A model generated the notes under the pieces. The model searched no databases. It was not told where the DNA came from and saw only the letters and a list, made by a program, of their open reading frames with translations. The position numbers and the translations under genes are program-made. Below, piece after piece: positions 21,838-29,961 of a stretch of 37,149 nt of DNA. How positions within the stretch are numbered: position 1 is the stretch's first letter; each line of letters opens with the position of its first letter. The DNA comes from an uncultured Oscillospiraceae bacterium (GTDB lineage: Bacteria; Bacillota_A; Clostridia; Oscillospirales; Acutalibacteraceae): positions 1 to 37,149 of the forward strand of contig CAJUNS010000025.1 in NCBI GenBank assembly GCA_910587995.1, in the 5' to 3' direction.

Positions 21838-23586
21838 TTAGCTGGCCGCGAACTGGCTCTCATACAGCTCCGCGTAAAAGCCGCCTTTTTCCAGCAGCTC
21901 CTGGTGGTTTCCCTGTTCGATAATGTGCCCGTCCCGCATGACCAGAATCACGTCCGCGTCCCGGATGGTAGACAGCCGGTGGGCCACGATAAAGCTGGTG
22001 CGGCCCTGCATCATCTTCCCAAAGGCCCGCTGAATCCGGTGCTCGGTCCGGGTGTCGATGGAGGAGGTGGCCTCGTCCAGAATCAGCATGGGCGGCAGGC
22101 TCAGCATCACCCGGGCGATGCACAGCAGCTGCTTCTGCCCCTGGCTCAGGCCCCCGGCCTCCTCGCCGATCACCGTGTCATAGCCCTGGGGCAGCCGCCG
22201 GATGAAGCTGTGGGCGTGGGCGGCCTTGGCGGCCTCCACCACCTCTTCCAAGGTGGCGTCCGGCCTGCCATAGGCGATGTTTTCCCGCACGGTGCCCCTT
22301 TTCAGCCAGGTGTCCTGCAGCACCATGCCGAAGTTCCGGCGCAGGCTCTTGCGGGTCAATTGGCGCAGGTCATGGCCGTCCACCTGGATAGAACCGCTGT
22401 TCACATCGTAAAACCGCATAAGCAGGTTAATCACCGTGGTTTTGCCGCAGCCTGTGGGGCCCACCAAAGCAATGCGCTGGCCGGGCTTCACGTCCAGGCT
22501 GAAGTCCTCAATGAGCCTCTGCCCAGGCTGGTAGGCAAAGGAGACCTCCTTCACCCCAACGCTGCCCTGTGCCTCGCCCAAGGCGATGGCGTCCGGTCCA
22601 TCGGGGAGCTGAGGCTCCTCCTCCATGAGCTCGAACACCCGGGCGGCGCAGGCCAGGGCGTTTTGCAGCTCGGTAACCACCCCGGAAATCTCGTTAAAGG
22701 GCTTGGTGTACTGGTTGGCATAGCTTAAAAAGCAGGAGAGCTGGCCCACGGTCAGGCGCCCGCCAATTACCGCCAAAGCCCCGGCCACGCCTACCCCGGT
22801 GTAAACCAAGGAGTTGACAAACCGGGTGGAGGGGTTGGTGATGGAGGAAAAGAAGATGGCCCGCAGGGAGCACTGGCGCAGCCGCTCGTTCATCTCCCCA
22901 AAGCGCGCCTGGGCCTGGGCCTCCCGCCCAAAGGCCTGGACCACCTTCTGGTTTCCCACCATCTCCTCCACAAAGGCGGTCTGTTCCCCCCGCACCTGGG
23001 ACTGGAGCCGGAACATGCTGTAGGTGCTTTTGGCGATGAACGCCGCCACCACCAGCGAGACCGGCGTCACCAGCAGCACCACCAAAGTGATGGTGACATT
23101 GACCGAGAGCATAAAGCCCAGGGTGCCCAAAATGGTGATGAGCCCCGTGAACAGCTGGGTAAAGCCCATCAAAAGTCCATCCGCAAACTGGTCCACATCC
23201 GCAATCACCCGGCTGACAATCTCCCCGGTGGGGTGCCCGTCCAGATACTTAAGGGGCAGCTTTTGCAGATGCCGGAAGGCCTCGTTGCGGATGTCCCGCA
23301 CCACCCGGTAGGTTATGCGGTTGTTAATGACGCTCATAAGCCACTGGGCCAGCGCCGCCAGGGCGATCATTAAGCCGGTCTGCCCAAGGATTTTCCCAAT
23401 GGCCGGAAAGTCCACCTGCCCGGGGCCCAGGATTAAATCCACCGCGCCGCCGGTGAGAATGGGAATGTACAGCGTCCCCGCCACAGAAACCGCCGCCAGC
23501 GCCACCGAAAGCCCTACAAAGAACCAATAGCGCCGGATATACCGCAGCACCTTTTGCAGCGTGCCTTTTTTAGCCTTTTGCGCCAT
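21838..23586 (-). CDS. ABC exporter half-transporter, canonical ATPase subunit
   Basis: The 582-residue protein has an N-terminal six-helix exporter domain and a C-terminal nucleotide-binding domain: Walker A GPTGCGKTT (K382), signature LSQGQKQLL (a variant of LSGGQ) and Walker B LILDEATSS with the catalytic E505. It pairs with the upstream gene as a heterodimeric multidrug- or peptide-type exporter. Its variant signature would complete the degenerate site of the partner, as in TM287/TM288-type pairs. The frame is open further upstream, but that part overlaps the other ABC gene. ATG 23586 (MAQKAKKGTLQKVL) has GGGAGG with an 8-base gap and overlaps the partner's end by 17 bases. Confidence 0.93.
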   Translation of the reverse strand: MAQKAKKGTLQKVLRYIRRYWFFVGLSVALAAVSVAGTLYIPILTGGAVDLILGPGQVDFPAIGKILGQTGLMIALAALAQWLMSVINNRITYRVVRDIRNEAFRHLQKLPLKYLDGHPTGEIVSRVIADVDQFADGLLMGFTQLFTGLITILGTLGFMLSVNVTITLVVLLVTPVSLVVAAFIAKSTYSMFRLQSQVRGEQTAFVEEMVGNQKVVQAFGREAQAQARFGEMNERLRQCSLRAIFFSSITNPSTRFVNSLVYTGVGVAGALAVIGGRLTVGQLSCFLSYANQYTKPFNEISGVVTELQNALACAARVFELMEEEPQLPDGPDAIALGEAQGSVGVKEVSFAYQPGQRLIEDFSLDVKPGQRIALVGPTGCGKTTVINLLMRFYDVNSGSIQVDGHDLRQLTRKSLRRNFGMVLQDTWLKRGTVRENIAYGRPDATLEEVVEAAKAAHAHSFIRRLPQGYDTVIGEEAGGLSQGQKQLLCIARVMLSLPPMLILDEATSSIDTRTEHRIQRAFGKMMQGRTSFIVAHRLSTIRDADVILVMRDGHIIEQGNHQELLEKGGFYAELYESQFAAS

Positions 23587-25306
23587 GCTCCGCGCCTCCC
23601 TTCTCAAACTGGGATTGATAAATCTCCCGGTACACTTGGCAGGACTCCAACAGCTCCTCGTGGGTTCCGATGCCTGCCGCCGCGCCGTCCTCCAGCACGA
23701 TGATCTGGTCCGCGTGCCGGATGGAAGAGGCCCGCTGGGACACAATGAACACGGTGGGCCGGTAGTCCAGCCCCCGGATGGCCTGCCGCAGCCGTGCGTC
23801 CGTGGCCAGGTCCAGGGCGCTGGCGCTGTCGTCCAAAATGAGGATTTCCGGCCGGCGCACCAAAGCCCGGGCAATGGTCAGCCGCTGGCGCTGGCCCCCG
23901 GAGAAGTTCCGGCCTCCCTGCTCCACAGGTTCGTCCAGGCTCTTGGGCTTCCGCTCCACAAAATCCCTGGCCTGGGCGGCCTCCAGGGCGGCCCAGAGCT
24001 CCGGGTCTTCCCCGTTTTCCTTGCCCCAGAGCAGGTTCTCCCGGATGGTCCCCTGGAAGAGCACCGCCTTTTGGGGCACCACGCCCACCCGGGCCCGCAG
24101 CGCCCCGGCGGGCCACTGCCGCACATCCACGCCGCCCACCAGCACCCGGCCCTCTGTGGCCTCATAAAACCGGGGAATCAGGTTCACCAAAGAGGTCTTG
24201 CCGCTGCCCGTGCCGCCGATAACGCCAATCACGTCCCCTGCCCGGGCCGTAAAGGTGATGCCTGTCAAAGAGGGGGCCCCTGCCCCCGGGTAAGTCAGGG
24301 CTACATGGTCAAACTCCACCGAGCCGCTGCCGCCCGCCTTTCCCTCCGGGGACGAGGCCATGCTGGGGGTCAGGTCCAGCACAGCGGCCACCCGGTTGGC
24401 GCAGGCCAGGGCTTTGGAGATGTTGATAATCAGATTGGCCAGCTTCACCAGCTCCACCAAAATTTGGGACATATAGTTGAGCAGGGCTACCACCGCGCCT
24501 TGGGTAATCATCCCCGCGTCCACCCGCAGGGCCCCGGACCAAATCAGCGCCACGGCCCCCAGATTAATGATAATGTAGGTCACGGGGTTCATCAGGGCGG
24601 AGATCTTGCCCACAAAGACCTGCAAGTGGGTCAGAGCGTTGTTCTGGGCCTCAAAGCCCTCCACCTCCGATTCCTCCCGGCCAAAGGCCCGCACCACCCG
24701 CACGCCGGTCAGATTCTCCCGGGCGGCGGAGAGCACTTGGTCCAGGCCCGCCTGCACCCGCTTGTAGCGGGGCATGGTCCAAAGCATCACCCCAAACACC
24801 ACCACAGACAGCAGGGGAATCACCGCCACAAAAACCAGCGCGGCTTTCCAGTCAATGGTAAAGGCCATGACCATAGCCCCAAACACCACAAAGGGGGACC
24901 GCAGCAGCAGCCGCAGGGTCAGGTTCACGCCGTTTTGCACCTGGTTCACATCGCTGGTCATGCGGGTGATCATGGTAGAGGCGCCCTCCCGGTCCAGGTC
25001 GGCATAGGAGAGGCTTTGGACGCGGCCAAACAGCGCCGCCCGCAGCTTGGCCGCAAAGCCCACCGAGGCCTTGGCCGCGAAAAATTGGGCGGTCAGGGAG
25101 CAGCAAAGCCCCACCACGCCCAAACCCACCAGCACCAGGCACATGCGGATCACATAATCCCGGTCCGCGTTTTTGATGCCGGTGTCAATCACCGCCGCCA
25201 TAACCAGGGGCACCAGCAGCTCGAAGGAGGCTTCCAGCAGCTTGAACAACGGCCCCAGCACGCACTCCCGGCGGTATTCCTTCATATAGCTCAGCAGTTT
25301 CTTCAT
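23570..25306 (-). CDS. ABC exporter half-transporter, degenerate-site subunit
   Basis: The 578-residue half-transporter has the exporter transmembrane domain and a nucleotide-binding domain with Walker A GGTGSGKTS (K370), a canonical signature FSGGQRQRL and Walker B LILDDSASALD, in which D493 stands where the catalytic glutamate is expected. This is the usual sign of the non-hydrolysing site in heterodimeric exporters. The transported substrate is unknown. I chose ATG 25306 (MKKLLSYMKEYRREC); a GTG at 25318 is possible, but the AAGGA lies directly against it. The gene is first in the pair and overlaps the next gene by 17 bases. Confidence 0.92.
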   Translation of the reverse strand: MKKLLSYMKEYRRECVLGPLFKLLEASFELLVPLVMAAVIDTGIKNADRDYVIRMCLVLVGLGVVGLCCSLTAQFFAAKASVGFAAKLRAALFGRVQSLSYADLDREGASTMITRMTSDVNQVQNGVNLTLRLLLRSPFVVFGAMVMAFTIDWKAALVFVAVIPLLSVVVFGVMLWTMPRYKRVQAGLDQVLSAARENLTGVRVVRAFGREESEVEGFEAQNNALTHLQVFVGKISALMNPVTYIIINLGAVALIWSGALRVDAGMITQGAVVALLNYMSQILVELVKLANLIINISKALACANRVAAVLDLTPSMASSPEGKAGGSGSVEFDHVALTYPGAGAPSLTGITFTARAGDVIGVIGGTGSGKTSLVNLIPRFYEATEGRVLVGGVDVRQWPAGALRARVGVVPQKAVLFQGTIRENLLWGKENGEDPELWAALEAAQARDFVERKPKSLDEPVEQGGRNFSGGQRQRLTIARALVRRPEILILDDSASALDLATDARLRQAIRGLDYRPTVFIVSQRASSIRHADQIIVLEDGAAAGIGTHEELLESCQVYREIYQSQFEKGGAEHGAKG

Positions 25307-25347
25307 CTTCCGTGTCACATCCTTACGGCAATCGTCTTGCTTATTAC

Positions 25348-25375
25348 ATTATAAATAGGGGATTTCTTAGCCCAA
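25348..25375 (-). promoter_or_regulatory. Promoter of the ABC exporter pair
   Basis: On the minus strand, TTGGGC (25370-25375), a 16-base spacer and TATAAT (25348-25353) lie about 42 bases upstream of the start at 25306. Confidence 0.65.
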
Positions 25376-25390
25376 GGCCCAGCGGCTCCC

Positions 25391-25481
25391 GGGAGTGTCC
25401 GTTTCGGAGAGCGTTTCGTGTTCCCCCCGCCCTACGGGCGGGGGGAACACAGATGATTATCTCTGCGGTTGGGACACTCCC
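25391..25481. repeat. Nested palindrome
   Basis: An inner perfect 15-bp stem, GTGTTCCCCCCGCCC (25418-25432) with its complement (25436-25450) around a TAC loop, lies between outer inverted arms GGGAGTGTCC (25391-25400) and GGACACTCCC (25472-25481). It sits between the GNAT gene and the ABC promoter. There is no T tract, so it is not a simple terminator; it may be a REP-like element. Confidence 0.75.
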
Positions 25482-25489
25482 CGGCTCCC

Positions 25490-25951
25490 TTACCCCTTTA
25501 CCTCCATAACATACACTTGGCAGGGATTGGCCTCGTCCCAGAGGGTGGGGAAGCATTCCAGCTCTACAAAACCCAGGGAGCGGTAAAACAGGTTGGTGCT
25601 GTCATAGTCCGCGTAGCGGCCCATCTCCACGGTCTTCACCGTCAAAAAGCGGAGGCCCCGCTCTCTGGCATAGGCGTACAGGGCCTGAAAAAGCGCCCGG
25701 CCCAGCCCCTGCCTGTGGCGCTCCTGGCGCACGCCCATCACGTAGATTTCCCCCGCATAGGGGCTGGTGGGCCGAAAGGCAATAAACCCCTGGGCCTCCC
25801 CCTCCTGGAGCTCTGCCCAAAGGGGCAGCTGGCCGCAGGCCTCCACATATTCTTCCACACTGGCCGGGTTGGCAAACCAGTCCGGCAGAGCCTCCAGCAC
25901 CGAGCGGCAGGCCCATTTTTTCCGGCTTTCCGTCTCCATTGGTTGAATCAA
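25490..25951 (-). CDS. GNAT family N-acetyltransferase
   Basis: The 153-residue protein shows the GNAT core: GFIAFRPTSPYAGEIYVMGVRQERHRQGLGRALFQAL contains strand 4 and the Q/RxxGxG/A acetyl-CoA loop, and TNLFYRSLGFVELE is the C-terminal motif. The acceptor is unknown. The start is most likely TTG 25951, which has AGGAG at a 9-base gap; the ATG at 25939 would be 21 bases from it. It is the last gene of the pcrA-nitrilase-GNAT operon, 15 bases after the nitrilase gene. Confidence 0.88.
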   Translation of the reverse strand: MIQPMETESRKKWACRSVLEALPDWFANPASVEEYVEACGQLPLWAELQEGEAQGFIAFRPTSPYAGEIYVMGVRQERHRQGLGRALFQALYAYARERGLRFLTVKTVEMGRYADYDSTNLFYRSLGFVELECFPTLWDEANPCQVYVMEVKG

Positions 25952-25966
25952 AATTCCCCGCTCCTC

Positions 25967-26653
25967 TTATTCCGCCAATTTTCCAAACAAATCCGGCCTT
26001 CGGTCCTCAAAGTAGCCCAAGGGCTTTTGGGGAGTCAGGTCCATATCAACATAAAAAGCGCCCCTCTGGTTTTGGACTTCCAGGCGGCACTCCCCCGCCT
26101 GGTCAAAGGCAAAGGCCAGGGGGATTTCCCCGCAGAAATGGCAGCAGCCCACCACGGGAACCTGGTTTTCTATGGCCCTGGCCCGGGCAATGGCCCGCCA
26201 CTGGCCGTATTGCAGAGCATGGTACATGCCCGTGCCAATGGGGTTGACCAGCAGCGCCGGGTCCTCCAAAGCCATAATCCGGCAGACCTCCGGGAAGTGC
26301 AGCTCATAGCAGATGGGCACAGCCAGCTTGCCCAGGCGGCTTTTGAGGCACCGGATCTCCTCCCCCGGCCGCTTGCCCTTGGCTTTTTCGCCGCCGGTCA
26401 ACACGCACTTGGCATACCCGTCCACCACCCGGCCCTTTTCGATCACCAGCGCCCGCTCGCGGTCCCCGTCCCGAAAGCCCGCTACCACCGTGGCTTCCAG
26501 GCCCCGCGTCAGCTCCAGGGCCCGGGCCAAATCGGCCTGGGAGCGGAGAAACCCCTCGGGAAACACGTACAGCTCCGCCGGTTCCCCGGCAAAAGCGGCG
26601 GGCAGCTGGGTTTGGGCGGCATAGCGCTCCGGTATGGTCAGGCAAATTTTCAT
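25967..26653 (-). CDS. Carbon-nitrogen hydrolase (nitrilase superfamily)
   Basis: The 228-residue protein carries the Glu-Lys-Cys triad of the superfamily: E in FPEGFL, K in GYAKCVL and C in VPICYELHFPE. Members hydrolyse amides, nitriles or N-carbamoyl compounds; the substrate here is not evident. It is somewhat short for the family (usually 260-300), mainly in the N-terminal part. ATG 26653 has GAGGAGG with a 6-base gap and lies 11 bases after the pcrA stop codon, so it is co-transcribed with the helicase and the following GNAT. Confidence 0.87.
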   Translation of the reverse strand: MKICLTIPERYAAQTQLPAAFAGEPAELYVFPEGFLRSQADLARALELTRGLEATVVAGFRDGDRERALVIEKGRVVDGYAKCVLTGGEKAKGKRPGEEIRCLKSRLGKLAVPICYELHFPEVCRIMALEDPALLVNPIGTGMYHALQYGQWRAIARARAIENQVPVVGCCHFCGEIPLAFAFDQAGECRLEVQNQRGAFYVDMDLTPQKPLGYFEDRRPDLFGKLAE

Positions 26654-26664
26654 AGCGCCCCTCC

Positions 26665-29046
26665 TCACAGCTTGGTCAGCCGGGCGAAATTGGCCATCAG
26701 CTTTTTGGTGCCCACCTTGTCAAAGGCAATCTCCAGCAGCGTGTCATTGGCCATGGCCGTGGCGTTCAAAATCAGCCCGGTGCCAAAGGTCTTGTGCCGC
26801 ACCGTGTCCCCTGGCTTGTAGGTTCCGGCCGGGGCGGGCTTGTGGGGCGTGGGGCGGTAAGCGGGCAGGCCCCCCGGCTTGCGCTGGGCCCCGCCCGCCG
26901 GGCTCCCGGCGGCAAAGCTCACGGCGTCCGGCCGCACTCCATAGTCGCGGGAGCGGCTGCGCTCCACCAGCTGGGCGGGAATCTCGTCTACAAAGCGGGA
27001 GATGCGGTTGTGGCTGGTAGAGCCGAAGATCATCCGGCTCTCGGCATTATAGAGGTACAACTCCTCCCGGGCCCGGGTAATGGCCACATAGGCCAGGCGG
27101 CGCTCCTCCTCTACCTGGCTGGGGTCGTAAAGCACCGCGTTGCCGGGGAACACCCCCTCCTCCCAGCCGGGCAGGAAGACCACCGGGAATTCCAGACCCT
27201 TGGCCGAGTGGATGGTCATCAGCACGGTGGAGTCCGCGCCCGCGTCGTAGTTGTCGATGTCCGTGAACAGGGCCACCTCCTCCAAAAAGCCGGAGAGGCT
27301 GGCCTCGTCCCCGTTCTCCTGCTCATAGCGCTGGAGCATGGTGGAGAGCTCCCGCACGTTTTCCATGCGGTCCTCGGCCTTCTCCGGCTCGTCCGTTTTG
27401 AGGAAGTCCAGGTACCCGGTCTGCTCCAGCAGCTCCCCGTACAGCTCGCTGGGGGCCATGCCGGCCTCGTTCTTCTCCATCAGGCCGTTCATCATGGCGG
27501 CAAAGGGCAGCAGTTTATTGGCGGCCCGGGAGATGGCCGGGAAGTCCGCCGGGTGGCAGACCACCTGGAACATGCTCTCCCCCACCTGCTGGCCGATTTG
27601 GGAAGCGGCGTCCACGGTTTTTTCCCCTATGCCCCGCCGGGGCACATTGAGAATACGCCGCAGCCGGATCTCGTCCCCTGGGTTGTTCACCACGCTCAAA
27701 TAGGCGATCATGTCCCGGACCTCCTTGCGGTCAAAGAAGCGGGTGCCGCCAATGATCCGGTGGGGCAGGCCGGACTTGGCAAAGTTCCGTTCAAAGGTCA
27801 GGGACTGGGAGTTCATCCGGTACAAAATGGCGTAGTCCGAAAACTTCCGGCCCTTGGCCACGCCGTCCAAAATTACCCGGGCAATGCGGTCCGCCTCGTC
27901 CTGCTCGTTTTCGGCGGTGTGCAGGCGCAGCTTCTCCCCGGCCCCGGCGGCGGTCCACAGGGTCTTACCCTTACGCTCCAGGTTGTTGGCGATGACCGCG
28001 TTGGCCGCGTCCAGAATATTCTGGGTGGAGCGGTAGTTCTGCTCCAGGCGCACCACCTTGGCGCTGGGGAATTCCTCCTCAAAGTTCATGATGTTCTCAA
28101 TGGTGGCCCCCCGGAACTTGTAGATGCTCTGGTCGTCGTCGCCCACCACGCACAGGTTGTTGTGTTTTTTGGCCAGCAGGCTTACAAACTCGTACTGGGC
28201 GTGGTTGGTGTCCTGGTACTCGTCCACCATCACATAGCGGAAGCGGTCCTGGTAATATTCCAGCACGTCCGGGCATTTTTGAAAAAGCCGCACCGCGTTG
28301 ACCAGCAGGTCGTCAAAGTCCATGGCGTCCGCGTCCTCCAAGCGCCGCTGGTAGGCCCGGTAGGCCCGGGCAATAAGCTTCAGGCGGAAATCCGCGCCGG
28401 CCTGGGCCTCGTACTCTTCCGGGGAGACCAAGCTGTCTTTGGCGTGGGAGATGGCGCTGAGAATGGCCTTGTGGCCCAGGGCCTTTTCACTGATTTCCAG
28501 ATCCCGCATCACTTCCTTCATCAGGCGGCGGGAATCGTCGGTGTCGTAGATGGTGAAATGGCTGCTGTAGCCCAGCCGCTCCCCGTCCCGGCGGAGCATG
28601 CGGGCGCAGCTGGAATGGAAGGTCATGGCCCATACCTCCTGGCCCTCGGGGCCCAGCATGGCGCACAGGCGTTCCTTAAGCTCCCCCGCCGCTTTGTTGG
28701 TGAAGGTGATGGCCATAATCTTCCAGGGCAGGCAGGCCGAGACGGAAAGCCGCGCCCGGCTGATGGGGGAGATCTCCCCCCCATTCAGATAGGCCCGGCA
28801 GCTGTCCGCGTCCTCACCCGTGAATTCTGGCTGCAAAAAACCGCTGTGGTAGGCTTTGCCATAGCGCACCAGGTTGGCGATGCGGTTGACCAGCACGGTG
28901 GTTTTGCCGCTGCCTGCCCCGGCCAAAATAAGCAGGGGACCGTCTGTGTGGAACACCGCCTCCTGCTGGCGCTGGTTCATGCGGGCAAAGTCTTTTTCCA
29001 GCACCTGGCGGCGCAGGGCGAGTATTTCCTCTTTCTCAAAATCCAT
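26665..29046 (-). CDS. pcrA: UvrD/PcrA-type superfamily 1 DNA helicase
   Basis: The 793-residue ATP-dependent 3'-5' helicase is involved in repair and in removing obstacles from DNA. Motifs in order: Q-motif NQRQQEAV, Walker A LAGAGSGKTT, Ia AITFTNKAA, II VDEYQDTN, III VVGDDDQSIYKFRGA, IV LEQNYRST, V TIHSAKGLEFPVVFLPG and VI YVAITRAREELYLY. The C-terminal RNA-polymerase-binding-type module (PGDTVRHKTFGTG) is present. An insertion of about 45 residues lies between motifs I and Ia. ATG 29046 is 10 bases from AAAGG; GTG 29052 is the alternative. It is the first gene of a three-gene operon. Confidence 0.96.
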   Translation of the reverse strand: MDFEKEEILALRRQVLEKDFARMNQRQQEAVFHTDGPLLILAGAGSGKTTVLVNRIANLVRYGKAYHSGFLQPEFTGEDADSCRAYLNGGEISPISRARLSVSACLPWKIMAITFTNKAAGELKERLCAMLGPEGQEVWAMTFHSSCARMLRRDGERLGYSSHFTIYDTDDSRRLMKEVMRDLEISEKALGHKAILSAISHAKDSLVSPEEYEAQAGADFRLKLIARAYRAYQRRLEDADAMDFDDLLVNAVRLFQKCPDVLEYYQDRFRYVMVDEYQDTNHAQYEFVSLLAKKHNNLCVVGDDDQSIYKFRGATIENIMNFEEEFPSAKVVRLEQNYRSTQNILDAANAVIANNLERKGKTLWTAAGAGEKLRLHTAENEQDEADRIARVILDGVAKGRKFSDYAILYRMNSQSLTFERNFAKSGLPHRIIGGTRFFDRKEVRDMIAYLSVVNNPGDEIRLRRILNVPRRGIGEKTVDAASQIGQQVGESMFQVVCHPADFPAISRAANKLLPFAAMMNGLMEKNEAGMAPSELYGELLEQTGYLDFLKTDEPEKAEDRMENVRELSTMLQRYEQENGDEASLSGFLEEVALFTDIDNYDAGADSTVLMTIHSAKGLEFPVVFLPGWEEGVFPGNAVLYDPSQVEEERRLAYVAITRAREELYLYNAESRMIFGSTSHNRISRFVDEIPAQLVERSRSRDYGVRPDAVSFAAGSPAGGAQRKPGGLPAYRPTPHKPAPAGTYKPGDTVRHKTFGTGLILNATAMANDTLLEIAFDKVGTKKLMANFARLTKL

Positions 29047-29086
29047 TTCCACGTTACCTTTCTGCGTAAAACTTTCAATCCCCTAG

Positions 29087-29115
29087 ATTTTAACATAAGC
29101 CGGGGCAAAAGGCAA
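29087..29115 (-). promoter_or_regulatory. Promoter of the pcrA operon
   Basis: On the minus strand, TTGCCT (29110-29115), a 17-base spacer and TAAAAT (29087-29092) lie about 40 bases upstream of pcrA. Confidence 0.6.
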
Positions 29116-29131
29116 CCGTTGCGCGTCAGTT

Positions 29132-29641
29132 TTACTCTTTCCTTCTTAATAGGGCGATTCCCGCCACAGCTCCGATCAGCGCCAGTGGGGCCAAGCGCAC
29201 GAACACCCACTCAAAGATGTGAAAGGCCGCGCCGAAAACCGCCTTCTCCGGGTCCTGGTAGTCCCAGCCCAGGTAAGGGCTGCCCTGGGCCGCCAGGACC
29301 CCGAAGGCCGCCGCTATAACCACGCACAGCGCGGCAAGCAGCCAGCGAAGCGCTTTCCGGCCCGCCTCCCGCCTTTGGGCAAGCTGAAGATTGATAAGCT
29401 CCAGCTTTTCACAAATGGCCGTTAGGCCATCGGCCCCGGCCTCCGGAAGGTTTTCTCCCAGCAGAACGCTTACCGGCGTTTCCAGGGCCTCCGATAGAGA
29501 TATCAGCATAGCGGCGTCGGGCACCGACAGCCCCTGCTCCCATTTGGAGACTGTCTGCCGCACCACATTCAGCTTTATGGCCAGTTCCTGCTGGGAGAGC
29601 CCCTTGGATTTTCTGCGTGCTTTGATGTTTTCGCTTAACAT
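29132..29641 (-). CDS. XRE-type HTH regulator with membrane tail
   Basis: The 169-residue protein has an N-terminal helix-turn-helix of the XRE family (ENIKARRKSKGLSQQELA, VVRQTVSKWEQGLSVPD) and a short linker. Two predicted transmembrane helices follow (about 98-118 and 143-164), with a small external loop between them. Such proteins bind DNA while tethered to the membrane; target genes are unknown. AGAGG lies about 10 bases before the ATG at 29641. The promoter at 29685-29714 overlaps a 9-bp inverted repeat that could be its own operator. Confidence 0.88.
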   Translation of the reverse strand: MLSENIKARRKSKGLSQQELAIKLNVVRQTVSKWEQGLSVPDAAMLISLSEALETPVSVLLGENLPEAGADGLTAICEKLELINLQLAQRREAGRKALRWLLAALCVVIAAAFGVLAAQGSPYLGWDYQDPEKAVFGAAFHIFEWVFVRLAPLALIGAVAGIALLRRKE

Positions 29642-29684
29642 TTTGAAACAACCTCTTTTCCTTTAGAATTCTTGTGCCGCCATT

Positions 29685-29714
29685 ATTATATGGTAAAACC
29701 GCCCGCTGCGGCAA
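29685..29714 (-). promoter_or_regulatory. Promoter of the XRE regulator
   Basis: On the minus strand, TTGCCG (29709-29714), an 18-base spacer and TATAAT (29685-29690). The -35 abuts one arm (29701-29709) of the inverted repeat GCCCGCTGC/GCAGCGGGC. Confidence 0.6.
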
Positions 29715-29775
29715 GCAACGGAGAATAACAAGTGGGTAAAAAAGGGGTTGCAGCGGGCGGGCGGCTGCAAAAAAT

Positions 29776-29805
29776 TTGACAAACGCCCCTATCATGGTTT
29801 ATAGT
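29776..29805 (+). promoter_or_regulatory. Promoter of the HAD-DUF1836 pair, -10 inside a repeat end
   Basis: TTGACA (29776-29781) is followed by TATAGT after 18 bases (29800-29805) or TTTATA after 16 (29798-29803). The -10 overlaps the terminal inverted repeat TATAGTTAACGCA of family 2, copy 2, so the whole repeat would be transcribed as leader. Confidence 0.65.
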
Positions 29806-29915
29806 TAACGCAGTTCAAAAGAGGTACCGCCTCTTTTGAACCCGGCGGCACGGGTGTACCCGCGCCGCTCTGCTTGAAAATCGGTATTTACCGGTTTTCA
29901 AGTGCGTTTACTATA
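29800..29915. repeat. Palindromic MITE-like repeat, family 2, copy 2 (most complete)
   Basis: The terminal inverted repeats TATAGTTAACGCA (29800-29812) and TGCGTTTACTATA (29903-29915) match at 12 of 13 positions. Internal hairpins are GTTCAAAAGAGG/CCTCTTTTGAAC, GGCGGCACGGG/CCCGCGCCGC and CTTGAAAATCGG/CCGGTTTTCAAG. Copy 1 at 9502-9619 has the same three hairpins. Confidence 0.88.
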
Positions 29916-29961
29916 CCATACCAGAAAATGCAATACCAGAAAACCCAAAGGAGATGGCCCC

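Larger units (their letters stand above)
29642..29961. other. Divergent intergenic region XRE regulator / HAD gene
   Basis: It holds the minus promoter (29685-29714), an inverted repeat with arms at 29701-29709 and 29750-29758, the plus promoter (29776-29805) and repeat family 2, copy 2 (29800-29915). No gene is seen. Confidence 0.7.

Noticed and set aside
23587..23874. N-terminal extension of the second ABC gene
   Set aside because: It overlaps the nucleotide-binding domain of the upstream ABC gene out of frame, and the residues are not ABC-like.
23561..25354. 597-codon plus-strand open frame opposite the ABC gene
   Set aside because: Antisense shadow; His/Gln/Gly-rich composition is typical of reverse-strand reading of GC-rich genes, and the ABC motifs on the other strand are unmistakable.
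26794..29319. 841-codon plus-strand open frame opposite pcrA
   Set aside because: It is the antisense shadow of a well-conserved helicase in GC-rich DNA; no RBS, no recognisable domain, and it runs across the pcrA promoter.
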